Positions 1 through 7,324 of a DNA stretch of 27,059 bases are shown one piece after another. Position 1 is the first letter of the stretch; every line of letters begins with the position of its first letter. The position numbers were made by a program, and so were the translations under genes. The stretch is taken from contig JASFMY010000094.1 in NCBI GenBank assembly GCA_050117315.1, positions 1-27,059 on the forward strand. Reading direction: 5' to 3'. The stretch is from JANQIV01 sp050117315 (lineage in GTDB: Bacteria > Bacteroidota > Ignavibacteria > Ignavibacteriales > Melioribacteraceae). A model generated the notes under the pieces. That model was not told the origin of the DNA. It searched no databases and worked only from the letters and a program-made list of their open reading frames with translations.

Positions 1-93
1 GCTGTATTAGGTTTTTTTGAAAACTCAGAAAAATTCAGAGATGAAATAAGGCAATTTGTTGGAACTAAACTCCATCTTTTAGTCCCTGGGTAA
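1..93 (+). CDS. C-terminal tail of a gene entering from the left, possibly an IS630-type transposase
   Basis: An open frame runs from the window edge to a TAA at 91-93 and reads AVLGFFENSEKFRDEIRQF followed by VGTKLHLLVPG. The shape, a helical FF-x-N-x-x-x-[FY]-x-x-E stretch ending just before 'lh-L', resembles the last residues of IS630/Tc1-mariner-like transposases. That is recollection of the family, not an alignment. Support comes from context: about 30 bases beyond the stop the neighbouring regulator gene is cut off at a TATATA stretch (122-127), and IS630 elements insert at TA. Only 30 codons are visible, so the identity is tentative. Confidence 0.35.
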   Translation, partial: AVLGFFENSEKFRDEIRQFVGTKLHLLVPG

Positions 94-123
94 TTTTTCC
101 TCAATTCCATTTCGGAATGTGTA

Positions 124-642
124 TATATCCAAGATTAACACGATTTACCAAGTCGGGATTCTCATTAAGGAATTTTTCGTAGCGTTCTTTTGACGATAAG
201 GTTAATCTGTCGATACGCAGGTTTTGCATTTTTAACAATACCACCTGATGAATTGTCCGTGACCAATTTGCAATATCAATGTCTGTTTTATACAAATCAT
301 TCAATGTATCAATTGGTATGGTGAATATAGATGAGTCTTCTAATAGCTCAACAAAATCCAAACCCGGGGTTCTGTGGTATAAGGCATTTGAAGAAAAAGT
401 TATATCTCCTTCTTTACTAAACCAGTTGGTAACTTCTTTTCCTTCAACAAAAAATAAGTTCTAGTACATCCTTGCTCTATAAAGTAAACAAAATTGTCTA
501 TGGTTCCCGCTTCTGTCAATAAATGATGCTTTGGCAGATGATTCTCCGTTAATAAATCAGCTAATCTTTTGATTGAATTATCAGATACCGGGTAATACTT
601 CCTGATACCCTTAATTATATTTTTAATCTTATTGAATTCCAT
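124..642 (-). pseudogene. Crp/Fnr-family transcriptional regulator, frameshifted and 3'-truncated
   Basis: The N-terminal part (ATG at 642) and the C-terminal part (continuing to about 124) together read as a Bacteroidota-type cAMP-binding regulator. The cyclic-nucleotide-domain signature reads FVYFIEQGCTRTYF, then VEGKEVTNWFSKEGD, then LDFVELLEDSS, followed by the long helix and the start of the DNA-binding domain (ERYEKFLNENPDLVNRVNLGYI). The two parts lie in different frames; one extra T in the T-run near 455 would rejoin them. The usual recognition-helix segment after 'LGYI' (normally ASYLGI-type, ending LSRIR) is absent, and the sequence passes instead into the flank that follows the plus-strand transposase-like tail. 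The protein would therefore lack DNA-binding function even if the frameshift were a sequencing error. Its start codon lies only about 40 bp from the group II intron, which probably separates it from its promoter. Confidence 0.8.
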
Positions 643-722
643 TTATTTTCTCAACGCTGATTTTTTCGTGGGAATACACACAGTCGAGTCACGCAAGGGA
701 ATTTCACCCTTACGTTCTCACA

Positions 723-756
723 GAACCGTACGTGACAGTCTCCCGTCATACGGCTC
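723..756 (-). ncRNA. Group II intron domain V
   Basis: The 34-nt hairpin has a lower stem GAGCCGTA/TACGGTTC, a two-base bulge region, an upper stem ACGG/CTGT and a GAGA tetraloop. This is the catalytic core of group II ribozymes and is nearly identical in form to the mitochondrial and bacterial IIB type. It lies 29 bases downstream of the maturase stop, the usual arrangement. Confidence 0.9.
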
Positions 757-784
757 TTCATGTTCAATCACAAAGATATAAATC

Positions 785-2011
785 TTAGGGACGTACCAAT
801 TCCCAATGTGGAAAAAGTCCGGGTTGCTTCTTATACACTCCTTTGAGCCACCGTATAGCAGCTCGTACTGACTTTCCCTTTTCCCATTTGACCCACTTTA
901 CAAGCCTGTCATTTAGTTGTTTCCATAATCCATGGGTATGTCCCGCCCAAAACTTGCAGTAATAATTGATTATCCCTCGTATAACAGGTTTAAGTTTTGC
1001 CGATACCTTTTCAATGCTTGTGCGCATTTTATGGATTTTCATCGACCTGAACTTTGCCAGTACACTGCTTTTGGATTTTCTACTTATTACACAAGTAGTC
1101 ATCAGTTTAAGACCTACTTTGGTTTTAACCATTTGTAACTTTATGGTAAAGCCTAGAAAGTCCAAGCTTCTTGGATATTTCTTCTCGCTTTCTCCCCTAA
1201 AATTCACAATCTTGGTTTTCCCGGGATGTAAACATAGTTTACAGTCTTTCATTCGTTTTTGGATTACGGATTTAACAAATATTGCTTGTTTTTCTGTTTT
1301 ACAATGGACAATGATGTCGTCTGCGTAACGTTCAAATGGCTTATCGGGATGGGTTTTGTCCATCCATTTGTCGAATACTACATGAAGGAATATATTTGAC
1401 AGTAATGGACTGACTACGCCTCCTTGCGGCGTGCCTGTTAACCTGTCAATGGTTGTTTTTCCATTTTCTTGTAGAATCCCTGCCGTAAGCCACCTTTTGA
1501 TATACATCAACACCCATTTGTCCTTACAGTAGTGGTAGACAGCTTTTAGCAATAGTTTATGGTCTATGGTATCAAAATAAGCTTTGATATCTATATCTAT
1601 CGCCCATTTATACTGCAGAGCCTGCCTTGTGGCTTCCCGTACCGCTTGGTGCTGGCTTCTCCCTTTTCGGTATCCGTATGAGCATTTATGAAATTTTGGC
1701 TCTACGTATTTATCTAATTGGGCTCGCACAACCTCCTGTGCAATACGGTCTAAAATGGTTGGTATGCCAAGCTTACGTTTACCTCCATCTTTTTTCTTGA
1801 TTTCAACTTCTTTTACCGGGGGTGGAAAGTAACACCCAGAACTAAGGCGGTTCCATAATTTATAGAGTTGTTTGTCCCGGGTTTTGTCCAGCTCTTCCCA
1901 ACTCATATTGTCTATGCCCATACCACCCCTATTCTTTCTTACTTTCCAGTGGGCTTCCCATACCTGTTGCCTGGTTATTGGCTGTGATTTTGTTTCGTAA
2001 TAATCAATCAT
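785..2011 (-). CDS. ltrA: Group II intron reverse transcriptase/maturase
   Basis: This 408-aa intron-encoded protein reverse-transcribes the intron during retrohoming and stabilises the folded ribozyme for splicing. Reverse transcriptase blocks are seen in order: KRKLGIPTILDRIAQ (RT1/2), SYGYRKGRSQHQAV, AIDIDIKAYFDTIDH (RT3), TGTPQGGVVSPLLSNIFLH (RT4), the catalytic RYADDIIVH (YADD, RT5), and SLDFLGF (RT7). The maturase X domain follows, ending near LKPVIRGIINYYCKFW. Only about 50 residues follow it and no HNH endonuclease Cys pairs are visible, so it is an endonuclease-lacking maturase of the RmInt1-like type, presumably homing through nicked or single-stranded DNA at forks. AGAGG sits directly against the ATG, an unusually tight ribosome site, but no better start exists before M31. 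The frame is intact and probably active. Confidence 0.93.
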   Translation of the reverse strand: MIDYYETKSQPITRQQVWEAHWKVRKNRGGMGIDNMSWEELDKTRDKQLYKLWNRLSSGCYFPPPVKEVEIKKKDGGKRKLGIPTILDRIAQEVVRAQLDKYVEPKFHKCSYGYRKGRSQHQAVREATRQALQYKWAIDIDIKAYFDTIDHKLLLKAVYHYCKDKWVLMYIKRWLTAGILQENGKTTIDRLTGTPQGGVVSPLLSNIFLHVVFDKWMDKTHPDKPFERYADDIIVHCKTEKQAIFVKSVIQKRMKDCKLCLHPGKTKIVNFRGESEKKYPRSLDFLGFTIKLQMVKTKVGLKLMTTCVISRKSKSSVLAKFRSMKIHKMRTSIEKVSAKLKPVIRGIINYYCKFWAGHTHGLWKQLNDRLVKWVKWEKGKSVRAAIRWLKGVYKKQPGLFPHWELVRP

Positions 2012-2650
2012 CCTCTTTTAGTTGTTGTTTATTTTGAAACTTGAACATGCTAACCCCTTTGCTCTGCACCCATTACAGATGCTTCATCGCTACTATGGGT
2101 TAGTCCGCCGTCATTATCTCGCTTCATCCTTATGCGCTGGCTTCGCCATAAAGGGTTGACCAGTCGATAATGACTTCCCTTGTTCCGTACAAACGCCTGT
2201 GGTAAGTTCTTGCCAACTTTGCCCCGGATGCCATGTGACCAGTAATCAGGCTCCTTGTCACACCTTGCTCGTAAAGGAAACCGTTTCCCTTTACTTTCGA
2301 CATCGCCTTACCCGCTATCGGGGTTTCTGCCGCTGGTTTAATCGATTCAACTCCTTACCATTCACCTACAAAGGTCATCGCCTTTGTTTTTCCTGTATCG
2401 CTCACCACAATAAAGTTTCCTGTTATTGCAGCTTACGGTGGTTTGCTTACTGCTCCTGAAAGCCGTAAGCGGAAGACCAATTCTTTATCTTGTTGCCTGT
2501 TGGTCAGCCACCCACCACTTTGTAGGCTCCACTCTCATAAAGGCAACTCCTTAAAGCCTTCCATCATTTGTACAGCACCCAATCAAGTGTTCTGCTTCTT
2601 TGGTTCAAGGCACACTCGGTTGGCGGTACGCGCAGTGTGTGTTTTCGAAG

Positions 2651-2730
2651 CTCTAACCCATCAAACCGTTGCTATGTTTATTAATGTACTCATGTTCTCA
2701 CCCCGCATTTCGTATGACCGCGTGTTGTGC
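2651..2730 (-). repeat. attC-like imperfect palindrome, site A
   Basis: Read on the minus strand, this 80-bp tract starts GCACAACACGCGGTCATACG and ends GGTTTGATGGGTTAGAGC. Its outer end aligns with that of site B at 3251-3390 (GCAC(T)AACACG...CATTTGGGG against GCACAACACG...AATGCGGGG). It lies downstream of a small minus-strand gene remnant, as an attC site follows its cassette. Pairing of its own two ends is weak, so this call rests mainly on similarity to site B. No integrase or attI is in the window. Confidence 0.3.
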
Positions 2731-2749
2731 ACAGTAGTTTGTTATTATC

Positions 2750-2843
2750 CAAATTGGTTTTGGGATTTAGTTTTTATTTAGAACTCACCTAAATCCTCTC
2801 TTAAAAAGAGAGGACTTTATGGCAAAATCCCAAAACCTATTTG
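2750..2843. mobile_element. 94-bp inverted-repeat (MITE/REP-like) element
   Basis: The 19-bp ends CAAATTGGTTTTGGGATTT (2750-2768) and AAATCCCAAAACCTATTTG (2825-2843) are inverted copies with 18 of 19 positions matching. Between them is a second palindrome, TCCTCTCTT-AAA-AAGAGAGGA at 2794-2814. The element has no coding capacity. It sits at the 3' end of the lipoprotein remnant, replacing that gene's natural C-terminus. No target-site duplication is evident. It could alternatively be a large bidirectional terminator, though the long outer repeat argues for a mobile element. Confidence 0.55.
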
Positions 2844-3213
2844 CAACAAGTATATAATCCCAAACATAATCACTATTTATTACTCCCGTCTTGATATTCT
2901 TAATAATATCTCTATACTCTTTGTGATTTTTTCTATCGAAATCCATACTTTCATATACAATTCCTACCCAATCTTCGTAATTGGTTACATGAAATCCATC
3001 TACTGCAAATGAAAAGTCATCACTTTGAGTAAAGAAATCAAGAAGTTTTTTTTCATAGAAAGGAGGTTCCCATGCCTTTAAGTTTTCGACGGCAAGTTTT
3101 CTAGAGTATCTTTGATACTCTGCTTAGCCTCGTTAGAGAGTTCCTTATTAGGAATCTTTACATCCACCCATAAAAATTAATATAAGAAAGAATAGAAATA
3201 AATTTTGTCTCAT
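2785..3213 (-). pseudogene. Frameshifted small secreted lipoprotein (cassette-like gene)
   Basis: ATG at 3213 opens a lipoprotein signal MRQNLFLFFLILIFMGGC. The frame stops soon after, but adjacent frames continue a coherent protein: NKELSNEAKQSIKDTLENL, then NLKAWEPPFYEKKLLDFF, DDFSFAVDGFHVTNYEDW and VYESMDFDRKNHKEYRDI. At least two frameshifts are needed, one right after the Cys region and one near 3095. The pattern W-x-P-x-x-x-K-x-L-x-x-F...DGF...Y-x-D-W resembles NTF2/SnoaL-fold lipoproteins, which is a weak recollection. The last about 17 codons come from the inverted-repeat element at 2750-2843. It is flanked by attC-like sites on both sides, like a gene cassette. Confidence 0.6.
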
Positions 3214-3250
3214 AATAGTACTTGTTTTTATTAGAAAAGTAATAAATATT

Positions 3251-3390
3251 GTGCGCAACGTCTCATGGTATGTGGCGTTTGGCAAGTTTGAAATGCGTTC
3301 CTATCCACTGTTGATAATCTTGCTTAAATGAAACTAAGCCAAAAATTTTGTACGACGCGCCCCAAATGACATATACACCGTGTTAGTGCT
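3251..3390 (-). repeat. attC-like imperfect palindrome, site B
   Basis: The two ends of this 140-bp tract are imperfect inverted copies. On the plus strand the left end reads GTGCGCAACGTCTCATGGTA then TGTGGCGTTTGG. The reverse complement of the right end reads GCACTAACACGGTGTATATG then TCATTTGG. Shared parts are GC-x-C-(x)-AAC, TATGT and TTTGG in the same order. Size and layout (short complementary ends around a variable centre) match large attC recombination sites of chromosomal integrons. The stop codon of the upstream 30-codon fragment falls inside the site, as often seen in cassettes. No integrase is visible, so if real it would belong to an attC cluster lacking an integrase. Confidence 0.4.
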
Positions 3391-3478
3391 ATGTGGCTTT
3401 ATTATCTATAATAGTTTCTAACCAATCAATAAGTTCGTCTAGGTAGTTTTCTATTATATTCCTAATATTTCCGTCTAA
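3389..3478 (-). pseudogene. C-terminal fragment of an unidentified cassette-like gene
   Basis: A 29-residue open stretch, LDGNIRNIIENYLDELIDW followed by LETIIDNKAT, ends at a TAG within attC-like site B. An in-frame TAA precedes it and there is no start codon, so it is either a remnant of a longer helical protein or a chance frame. The acidic amphipathic helix composition looks protein-like. I do not recognise a family. Confidence 0.3.
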
Positions 3479-3516
3479 TTAAAGATTCGTAAAATGAGAA
3501 ATTTATGAAATTATAT

Positions 3517-3766
3517 TTAACTTCTCGAAGTTACCTTTCGTGAGAGTAGCTGTAATTTATGTTCCCTGTCGGCTGCATAAGGCAAGACAAGCTTTTATAT
3601 CGTCAATTGTTAATTCTGGAAAATCATGAATAATCTCGTCATAAGTCATACCGGAAGCCAGCTATCCAAGCACATCAAATACGGTTATTCTTGTATCCCC
3701 CCTTACACAAGGTTTTCCAAATTTTTTATTTGGGTTTCTTTTAATTATTGATTTGTATTCAATCAT
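3517..3766 (-). pseudogene. DUF433 family (antitoxin-like) gene with nonsense codon and frameshift
   Basis: From ATG at 3766 the frame reads MIEYKSIIKRNPNKKFGKPC, then VRGDTRITVFDVLG*LASGM, TYDEIIHDFPELTIDDIKACLA. This is the full DUF433 signature (GKPxVxGTRI-type core, then the helix and 'P-x-L-T-x-x-D-I-x-A-x-L-x-Y'). An in-frame TAG at 3662-3664 replaces the conserved position before LASG, usually Trp. A one-base insertion near 3577 displaces the normal YAADREHKLQLLSRKV ending. DUF433 proteins are small winged-helix-like proteins often acting as antitoxins next to PIN-type toxins; no PIN-domain gene is visible here. Two independent lesions make it non-functional. Confidence 0.8.
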
Positions 3767-3867
3767 TTTATTTCTTGTAATGTTCTCATAACCTAAAAAT
3801 ATCATTTTTTATAATGACTTAAAATGCTTTTGTTTTTTGTCACGGAGAGGTGGGGCTGTCTAATAAT

Positions 3868-4089
3868 TTATTTAAAGATGAATTGAAGAATTACAATCAC
3901 GATATTAACAGCTGCAAATACCAGATTAAATATTGCAAAATATTTGTTCATCTTACCTTGTTCTTCAAGATGCTTATGTAATAGCAACTGAAATTTTCTT
4001 TCATCTTGAAGTCTCGCTTCAGGATCACCATAACCTATCGAATCACTGGCTAATTCTTCAAGTTTTCTCATAATTTCGTCTTTTTTCAT
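3868..4089 (-). CDS. Small single-pass membrane protein, unknown function
   Basis: The 73-aa protein has a charged helical N-terminal half (MKKDEIMRKLEELASDSIGY and on through QDERKFQLLLHKHLEEQGKM) and one C-terminal membrane helix (about residues 49-72, YFAIFNLVFAAVNIVIVILQ). It is tail-anchored with the N-terminal part probably cytosolic and possibly a short coiled coil. GAAGG lies 8 bases upstream of the ATG, which supports real translation. It stands alone between the cassette remnants and dgt. No family is recognised. Confidence 0.6.
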   Translation of the reverse strand: MKKDEIMRKLEELASDSIGYGDPEARLQDERKFQLLLHKHLEEQGKMNKYFAIFNLVFAAVNIVIVILQFIFK

Positions 4090-4185
4090 TTAGTTACCTT
4101 CTTTCAATATGAAAGGATATGTTGCTGAACATCGAAATAAACGCATTTTTTATTCTAGTCAAATAAAAAACTATTAAATCAACAC

Positions 4186-5451
4186 TTATATAAAATCCAC
4201 CAAGTAACTGTAATCCGGGTCAAACAATCGTTTGAAAATTCTTACGGCGTAAGAGTCAGTCATGCCGGAGATATAATCACAAATCATACGTGCCCGGATT
4301 TTAGGATATTTTTCCTGTCTTATTATTTTATCCTGGAAATTCGGCAGGTATTTGGGCCTGTCGAGTTTATCAACATAAGTCTCGTGGAAAAGTCTGAAAA
4401 TACTTTGCAGCATATGGTCGCCTTTAAATTCCATCTGGTGAATCTGCGGCGAACGGAATACTAGTTCAACGGAAATTCTTTTGTAAAACTCAGCCTTTCT
4501 TTTTATTGTGTCGTCAATTTCAATTTTATATTTATAGCGGTTTGTTAACGAGTTCATAAATGTATCATTCTCAACAACTTTGCATGCCCGTATAAAATCG
4601 CCGATCTGCCCGCCAAACTTTGCTTTGAAGTTTCCTTTTTTTATCCATTCAATTATTTCGTCAACATAATTTTTTTCTTCATCCGTTAACTGATGTTCAT
4701 TCTCAAACTTGGTGAGCTTTACAATATTGATAAATCCGCCGGAAATACTGTCGACCAAATCGTTAACAGCGTAAGCAGTATCATCAGCCCAATCCATCAC
4801 CTGGCATTCAATACTTCTGAACTTGTTTATTTCTTTTACGTCGCCAACATTATCGTTTAAGCTTTTTCCCGCAAAAACAAAGGCCAGGTTTTTTATTTGG
4901 GAATCATACAAAAAATGATTGAACGGATTTTCAAATTGACTGTAGAGGGCTTTATATTTTAAAACGCCGTCCAGAAAAGCACGTGTCGGATTCATGCTTC
5001 TGTGTTTATCAATATCCTTATAAAAAATTTCGGTGATTAATCTTAAAGTCTGGGCATTTCCTTCGAACCCGCCGTAATCTTTCATTAACCTGTGGATAAC
5101 CTTTTCTCCGGCATGCCCGAAAGGCGGGTGACCCAAATCGTGTGCTAGACAGGAAGCTTCAACCAAATCGGGATCGATATAATATTCTTCGTTAAAAGGT
5201 GTATCGTTGGATTTAAATAGATAGTTGCATATTGATCTTCCGATTTGAGCAACTTCAATAGAGTGGGTTAAGCGCGTCCTGTAAAAATCATATTCACCGG
5301 GAAGGAATACCTGGGTTTTACCCTGCAGTCTTCTAAACTCGGAAGAATAAATTATCCTGTCCCTGTCAATTTGAAACGGTGATCTGTAATCATTTTCACG
5401 GTGGGAATGCTTAACTCTCCGGATGTCGAAATCATTGTAAAAATTATTCAT
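4186..5451 (-). CDS. dgt: Deoxyguanosinetriphosphate triphosphohydrolase-like HD protein (dNTPase)
   Basis: This 421-aa cytosolic enzyme hydrolyses dNTPs to deoxynucleoside plus triphosphate. HD-domain metal ligands are in place: H63 (RTRLTHSIEVAQIGR), H104/D105 (CLAHDLGHPPFGHAGE, with H108 and H113 also present) and the distal Asp D223 (MDWADDTAYAV). The N-terminal DRDRIIYSSEFRRLQGKTQV motif and the C-terminal 'MICDYISGMTDSYA' are also characteristic of Dgt. Length is normal for the shorter dNTPase group and the frame is intact. It sits alone with about 300 bp upstream, so it is probably expressed from its own promoter. Roles in dNTP pool balance and, in some lineages, phage resistance are known for the family; nothing here points to the latter. 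Confidence 0.93.
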   Translation of the reverse strand: MNNFYNDFDIRRVKHSHRENDYRSPFQIDRDRIIYSSEFRRLQGKTQVFLPGEYDFYRTRLTHSIEVAQIGRSICNYLFKSNDTPFNEEYYIDPDLVEASCLAHDLGHPPFGHAGEKVIHRLMKDYGGFEGNAQTLRLITEIFYKDIDKHRSMNPTRAFLDGVLKYKALYSQFENPFNHFLYDSQIKNLAFVFAGKSLNDNVGDVKEINKFRSIECQVMDWADDTAYAVNDLVDSISGGFINIVKLTKFENEHQLTDEEKNYVDEIIEWIKKGNFKAKFGGQIGDFIRACKVVENDTFMNSLTNRYKYKIEIDDTIKRKAEFYKRISVELVFRSPQIHQMEFKGDHMLQSIFRLFHETYVDKLDRPKYLPNFQDKIIRQEKYPKIRARMICDYISGMTDSYAVRIFKRLFDPDYSYLVDFI

Positions 5452-5752
5452 TTACTTTCTTGAGATATTATAAATCATGAGGATATAAATATATTAAAAA
5501 TGTTTATCAGATCGAATTACAGAATATAGAGAAGTTTTATTAACTGCAAAAGTATAAGGAAGTAAAGATGTTTTGTACTTTTGGATACACTGATAAAAGA
5601 CTGTAGACAAAGTGAAACCCTTAAATAGCGGGCATATAAAATTCACGAAGTCTTACTGGTTTCTATGGGAAAAATTCCGGGATTAAAAAAATTAAGATGT
5701 ACTTACAGTATTGGGGAATCGGCTTATCTCCTGCTGCAGAGTGTTAACAATA
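5452..5752. other. Intergenic region upstream of dgt, nothing recognised
   Basis: About 300 AT-rich bases lie between dgt and the next minus-strand gene. They presumably include the dgt promoter and the 3' end of the orphan gene's transcript. I saw no open frame with coding character, no strong hairpin and no clear promoter consensus. Confidence 0.5.
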
Positions 5753-6355
5753 TTAAACTATATTTATAGAATATCCTTCCCATTTACTTCCGGTAATTTC
5801 AATATTATCGCCAACCGAGACTTCAATTGGAGTTGAACTTAATTCTCTTATTTCCATCAAAGTGCCCGGTTCCATATCATCCATAGTAACGGCAACTTTT
5901 AACGGTGTTCTTATATCTTCCATTAAAGTTGCTCCCGGTGTAATTAACTCCGGCGGATAAATGTCCTTGATGTCTAAAAGGATATGTCCCCACACACCGA
6001 ATCCGGCCATGTTTACTATATGTATTTCATTTTCAGCGAGATCCGTAAAAACTCTGTTAAAAGAAATTAAATTGCCCGGCTCTTCTTTCACAATGAATTT
6101 TGCAGTGTCACCTTCAAAATTAATTGATTGAGATTTTGTCCCGCTGTAAGGATCTCCTTTATGGGAGGAATCTTGTGAATAGTTGACATACACTTCATAA
6201 TTTCCCGGGATATTAACGATTGAAGAGTCTCCTTCTTCTAATAATGTTTCGACCTTCCAGGCTACTATCTTTGTTGAAGGGATTTTAAATGATTCTTTAA
6301 ACACTGCCACGCTAATTTTTTCGATAGTGCTGTTTAGTAATTTTATCTGTGCCAT
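5753..6355 (-). CDS. Uncharacterized beta-rich protein, 200 aa
   Basis: ATG at 6355 is preceded by AGGAG six bases upstream. There is no signal peptide or membrane helix, so it is probably cytosolic. The composition is beta-rich with patches such as KIVAWKVETLLEEGDSSIVN, a Gly/Ser/Asp loop HKGDPYSGTKSQS, a segment FTDLAENEIHIVNMAGFGVW, then YPPELITPGATLMEDIRTPL and a C-terminal DNIEITGSKWEGYSIN. I recall similar orphan proteins carrying the 'FTDL..NE..I.N....GVW' and 'TGS.W.GY' patches but know no function. The intact frame and its own ribosome site suggest a real, single-gene unit. Confidence 0.7.
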   Translation of the reverse strand: MAQIKLLNSTIEKISVAVFKESFKIPSTKIVAWKVETLLEEGDSSIVNIPGNYEVYVNYSQDSSHKGDPYSGTKSQSINFEGDTAKFIVKEEPGNLISFNRVFTDLAENEIHIVNMAGFGVWGHILLDIKDIYPPELITPGATLMEDIRTPLKVAVTMDDMEPGTLMEIRELSSTPIEVSVGDNIEITGSKWEGYSINIV

Positions 6356-6501
6356 TGTCGCTCCTGTTGTAGTTAATTAAGTAAATATTTATTTATAAAC
6401 AATACAACATGTGCAGTAGGTAAATAGAGAAATTGAAATTTTTGATTACAGGATAGAATCGTTACAATAGTTAGCTTTTTTAAAGGAAATAAACAACAGT
6501 A

Positions 6502-7131
6502 TTAATCCGAAATAGCAGCAGCAGAACCAAAACAAACAAAGAGGCCGCCGTTTATTTTGTTAAGTATTTTTCTATATTTAATTTTCTTTAAAATTGGTGC
6601 GAGTGTCTGCCCGCTTATTACGTAAATCATCATACAGAGAAAGGCTACAAAACTTAACGTTGTTAACAGTATTATAAATTGATTTACTTGCGGCAGGCTC
6701 GGATTTAAAAACTGGGGGAATAAAGCTGTAAAAAATATTATTGCTTTAGGATTACTTAACCCTACCAACAAAGCTTGAAAATAAAGTTTTAAGTAAGAAG
6801 TACGAATCTTTTTATATTTCTCCTCATAATTATTCTCAGATTCTGTTACAGGTGAGCACCAAACTTTTATACCGAGATAGATTAAATACCCGGCTCCCAA
6901 ATATTTTATAACCTGGAAAACTATACCTGATGCGACAATTACAGCACTCAATCCCAATAATGAAACAAATCCCATAAGGGCAGCGGCTGTAGTAACTCCT
7001 AGGGCTGTAGCTATTGATTTTCGTTTACCGTGAATTATACCGTGATTCAGTCCGAGAAGTACGCTCGGTCCCGGGATTATTGATGCAATAAAAACAGTTG
7101 TGGAAAATAAAAACCATGTTTCAAGACTCAT
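6502..7131 (-). CDS. LysE/RhtB family amino-acid exporter
   Basis: This 209-aa inner-membrane protein has about six hydrophobic helices and the family N-terminus: FLFSTTVFIASIIPGPSVLL carries the conserved 'PGPsvl' motif, followed by GINHG-type GLNHGIIHGKRKSIATALGV. 'GAGYLIYLGIKVW' and 'GLSNPKAIIFFTALFPQFL' are also typical. Members export amino acids or derivatives (lysine, homoserine, threonine) using the proton gradient; substrate cannot be read from sequence. GGAG lies 7 bases before the ATG. The length matches the family and the frame is intact. Confidence 0.9.
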   Translation of the reverse strand: MSLETWFLFSTTVFIASIIPGPSVLLGLNHGIIHGKRKSIATALGVTTAAALMGFVSLLGLSAVIVASGIVFQVIKYLGAGYLIYLGIKVWCSPVTESENNYEEKYKKIRTSYLKLYFQALLVGLSNPKAIIFFTALFPQFLNPSLPQVNQFIILLTTLSFVAFLCMMIYVISGQTLAPILKKIKYRKILNKINGGLFVCFGSAAAISD

Positions 7132-7265
7132 TACAGTTCTCCATACTTAAAAGACAATGGGATTAAAATTCAAGTTAGCTTTTTAGCGAAGTTTTCCAAA
7201 AAGAAATTATTTTGTTTTTTGTCTCAAGTTAAGTATTCAAAAAAAATTTTTTACTCTAAATATTC

Positions 7266-7292
7266 GTAACACAGATTTTTAATCTGTGTTAC
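7266..7292. terminator. Perfect 12-bp hairpin downstream of the molybdenum hydroxylase genes
   Basis: GTAACACAGATT (7266-7277) and AATCTGTGTTAC (7281-7292) are perfect complements around a TTT loop. It lies about 35 bp beyond the stop of the molybdopterin subunit gene on the minus strand. No strong U-run follows, so it may be an RNA-stabilising hairpin or a dispersed repeat rather than a classical intrinsic terminator. Confidence 0.5.
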
Positions 7293-7324
7293 AACAGAAA
7301 AAATTCATAATCAAAAATTTTTTA

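Larger units (their letters stand above)
683..2615 (-). mobile_element. Group II intron (ribozyme plus maturase), apparently full length
   Basis: Ends are inferred from the ribozyme. A GTGTG 5' terminus fitting the GUGYG consensus lies at 2615-2611, and a 3' end ...GACTCGAC (AY) lies near 683, giving about 1,933 nt. Domain V at 723-756 is a 34-nt hairpin beginning GAGCCGTATG and ending CACGTACGGTTC, with the AGC catalytic triad and a GAGA loop. Domain VI follows at about 691-712 as a 9-bp stem (ACGTAAGGG/CCCTTGCGT), with a candidate branch-point A seven bases from the 3' end. The maturase gene sits in the domain IV position, and about 600 nt upstream of it (2012-2615) would hold domains I-III. 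The intron interrupts no recognisable protein gene: it lies between an attC-like repeat and the regulator remnant. The AGC triad and 34-nt domain V argue against class IIC, whose members have a CGC triad. Confidence 0.85.

Noticed and set aside
966..1328. 120-aa ORF antisense to the maturase
   Set aside because: Shadow of the highly conserved maturase frame; no independent coding evidence.
785..2011. Reverse transcriptase of a retron, diversity-generating element or defence system
   Set aside because: A group II domain V/VI lies directly downstream and the maturase X domain is present; no template/variable repeat pair or msr-msd structure is seen.
2199..2781. Two plus-strand ORFs opposite the intron leader
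   Set aside because: They lie over the ribozyme domains I-III and the attC-like site; their Cys/Ser-rich translations reflect structured RNA on the other strand.
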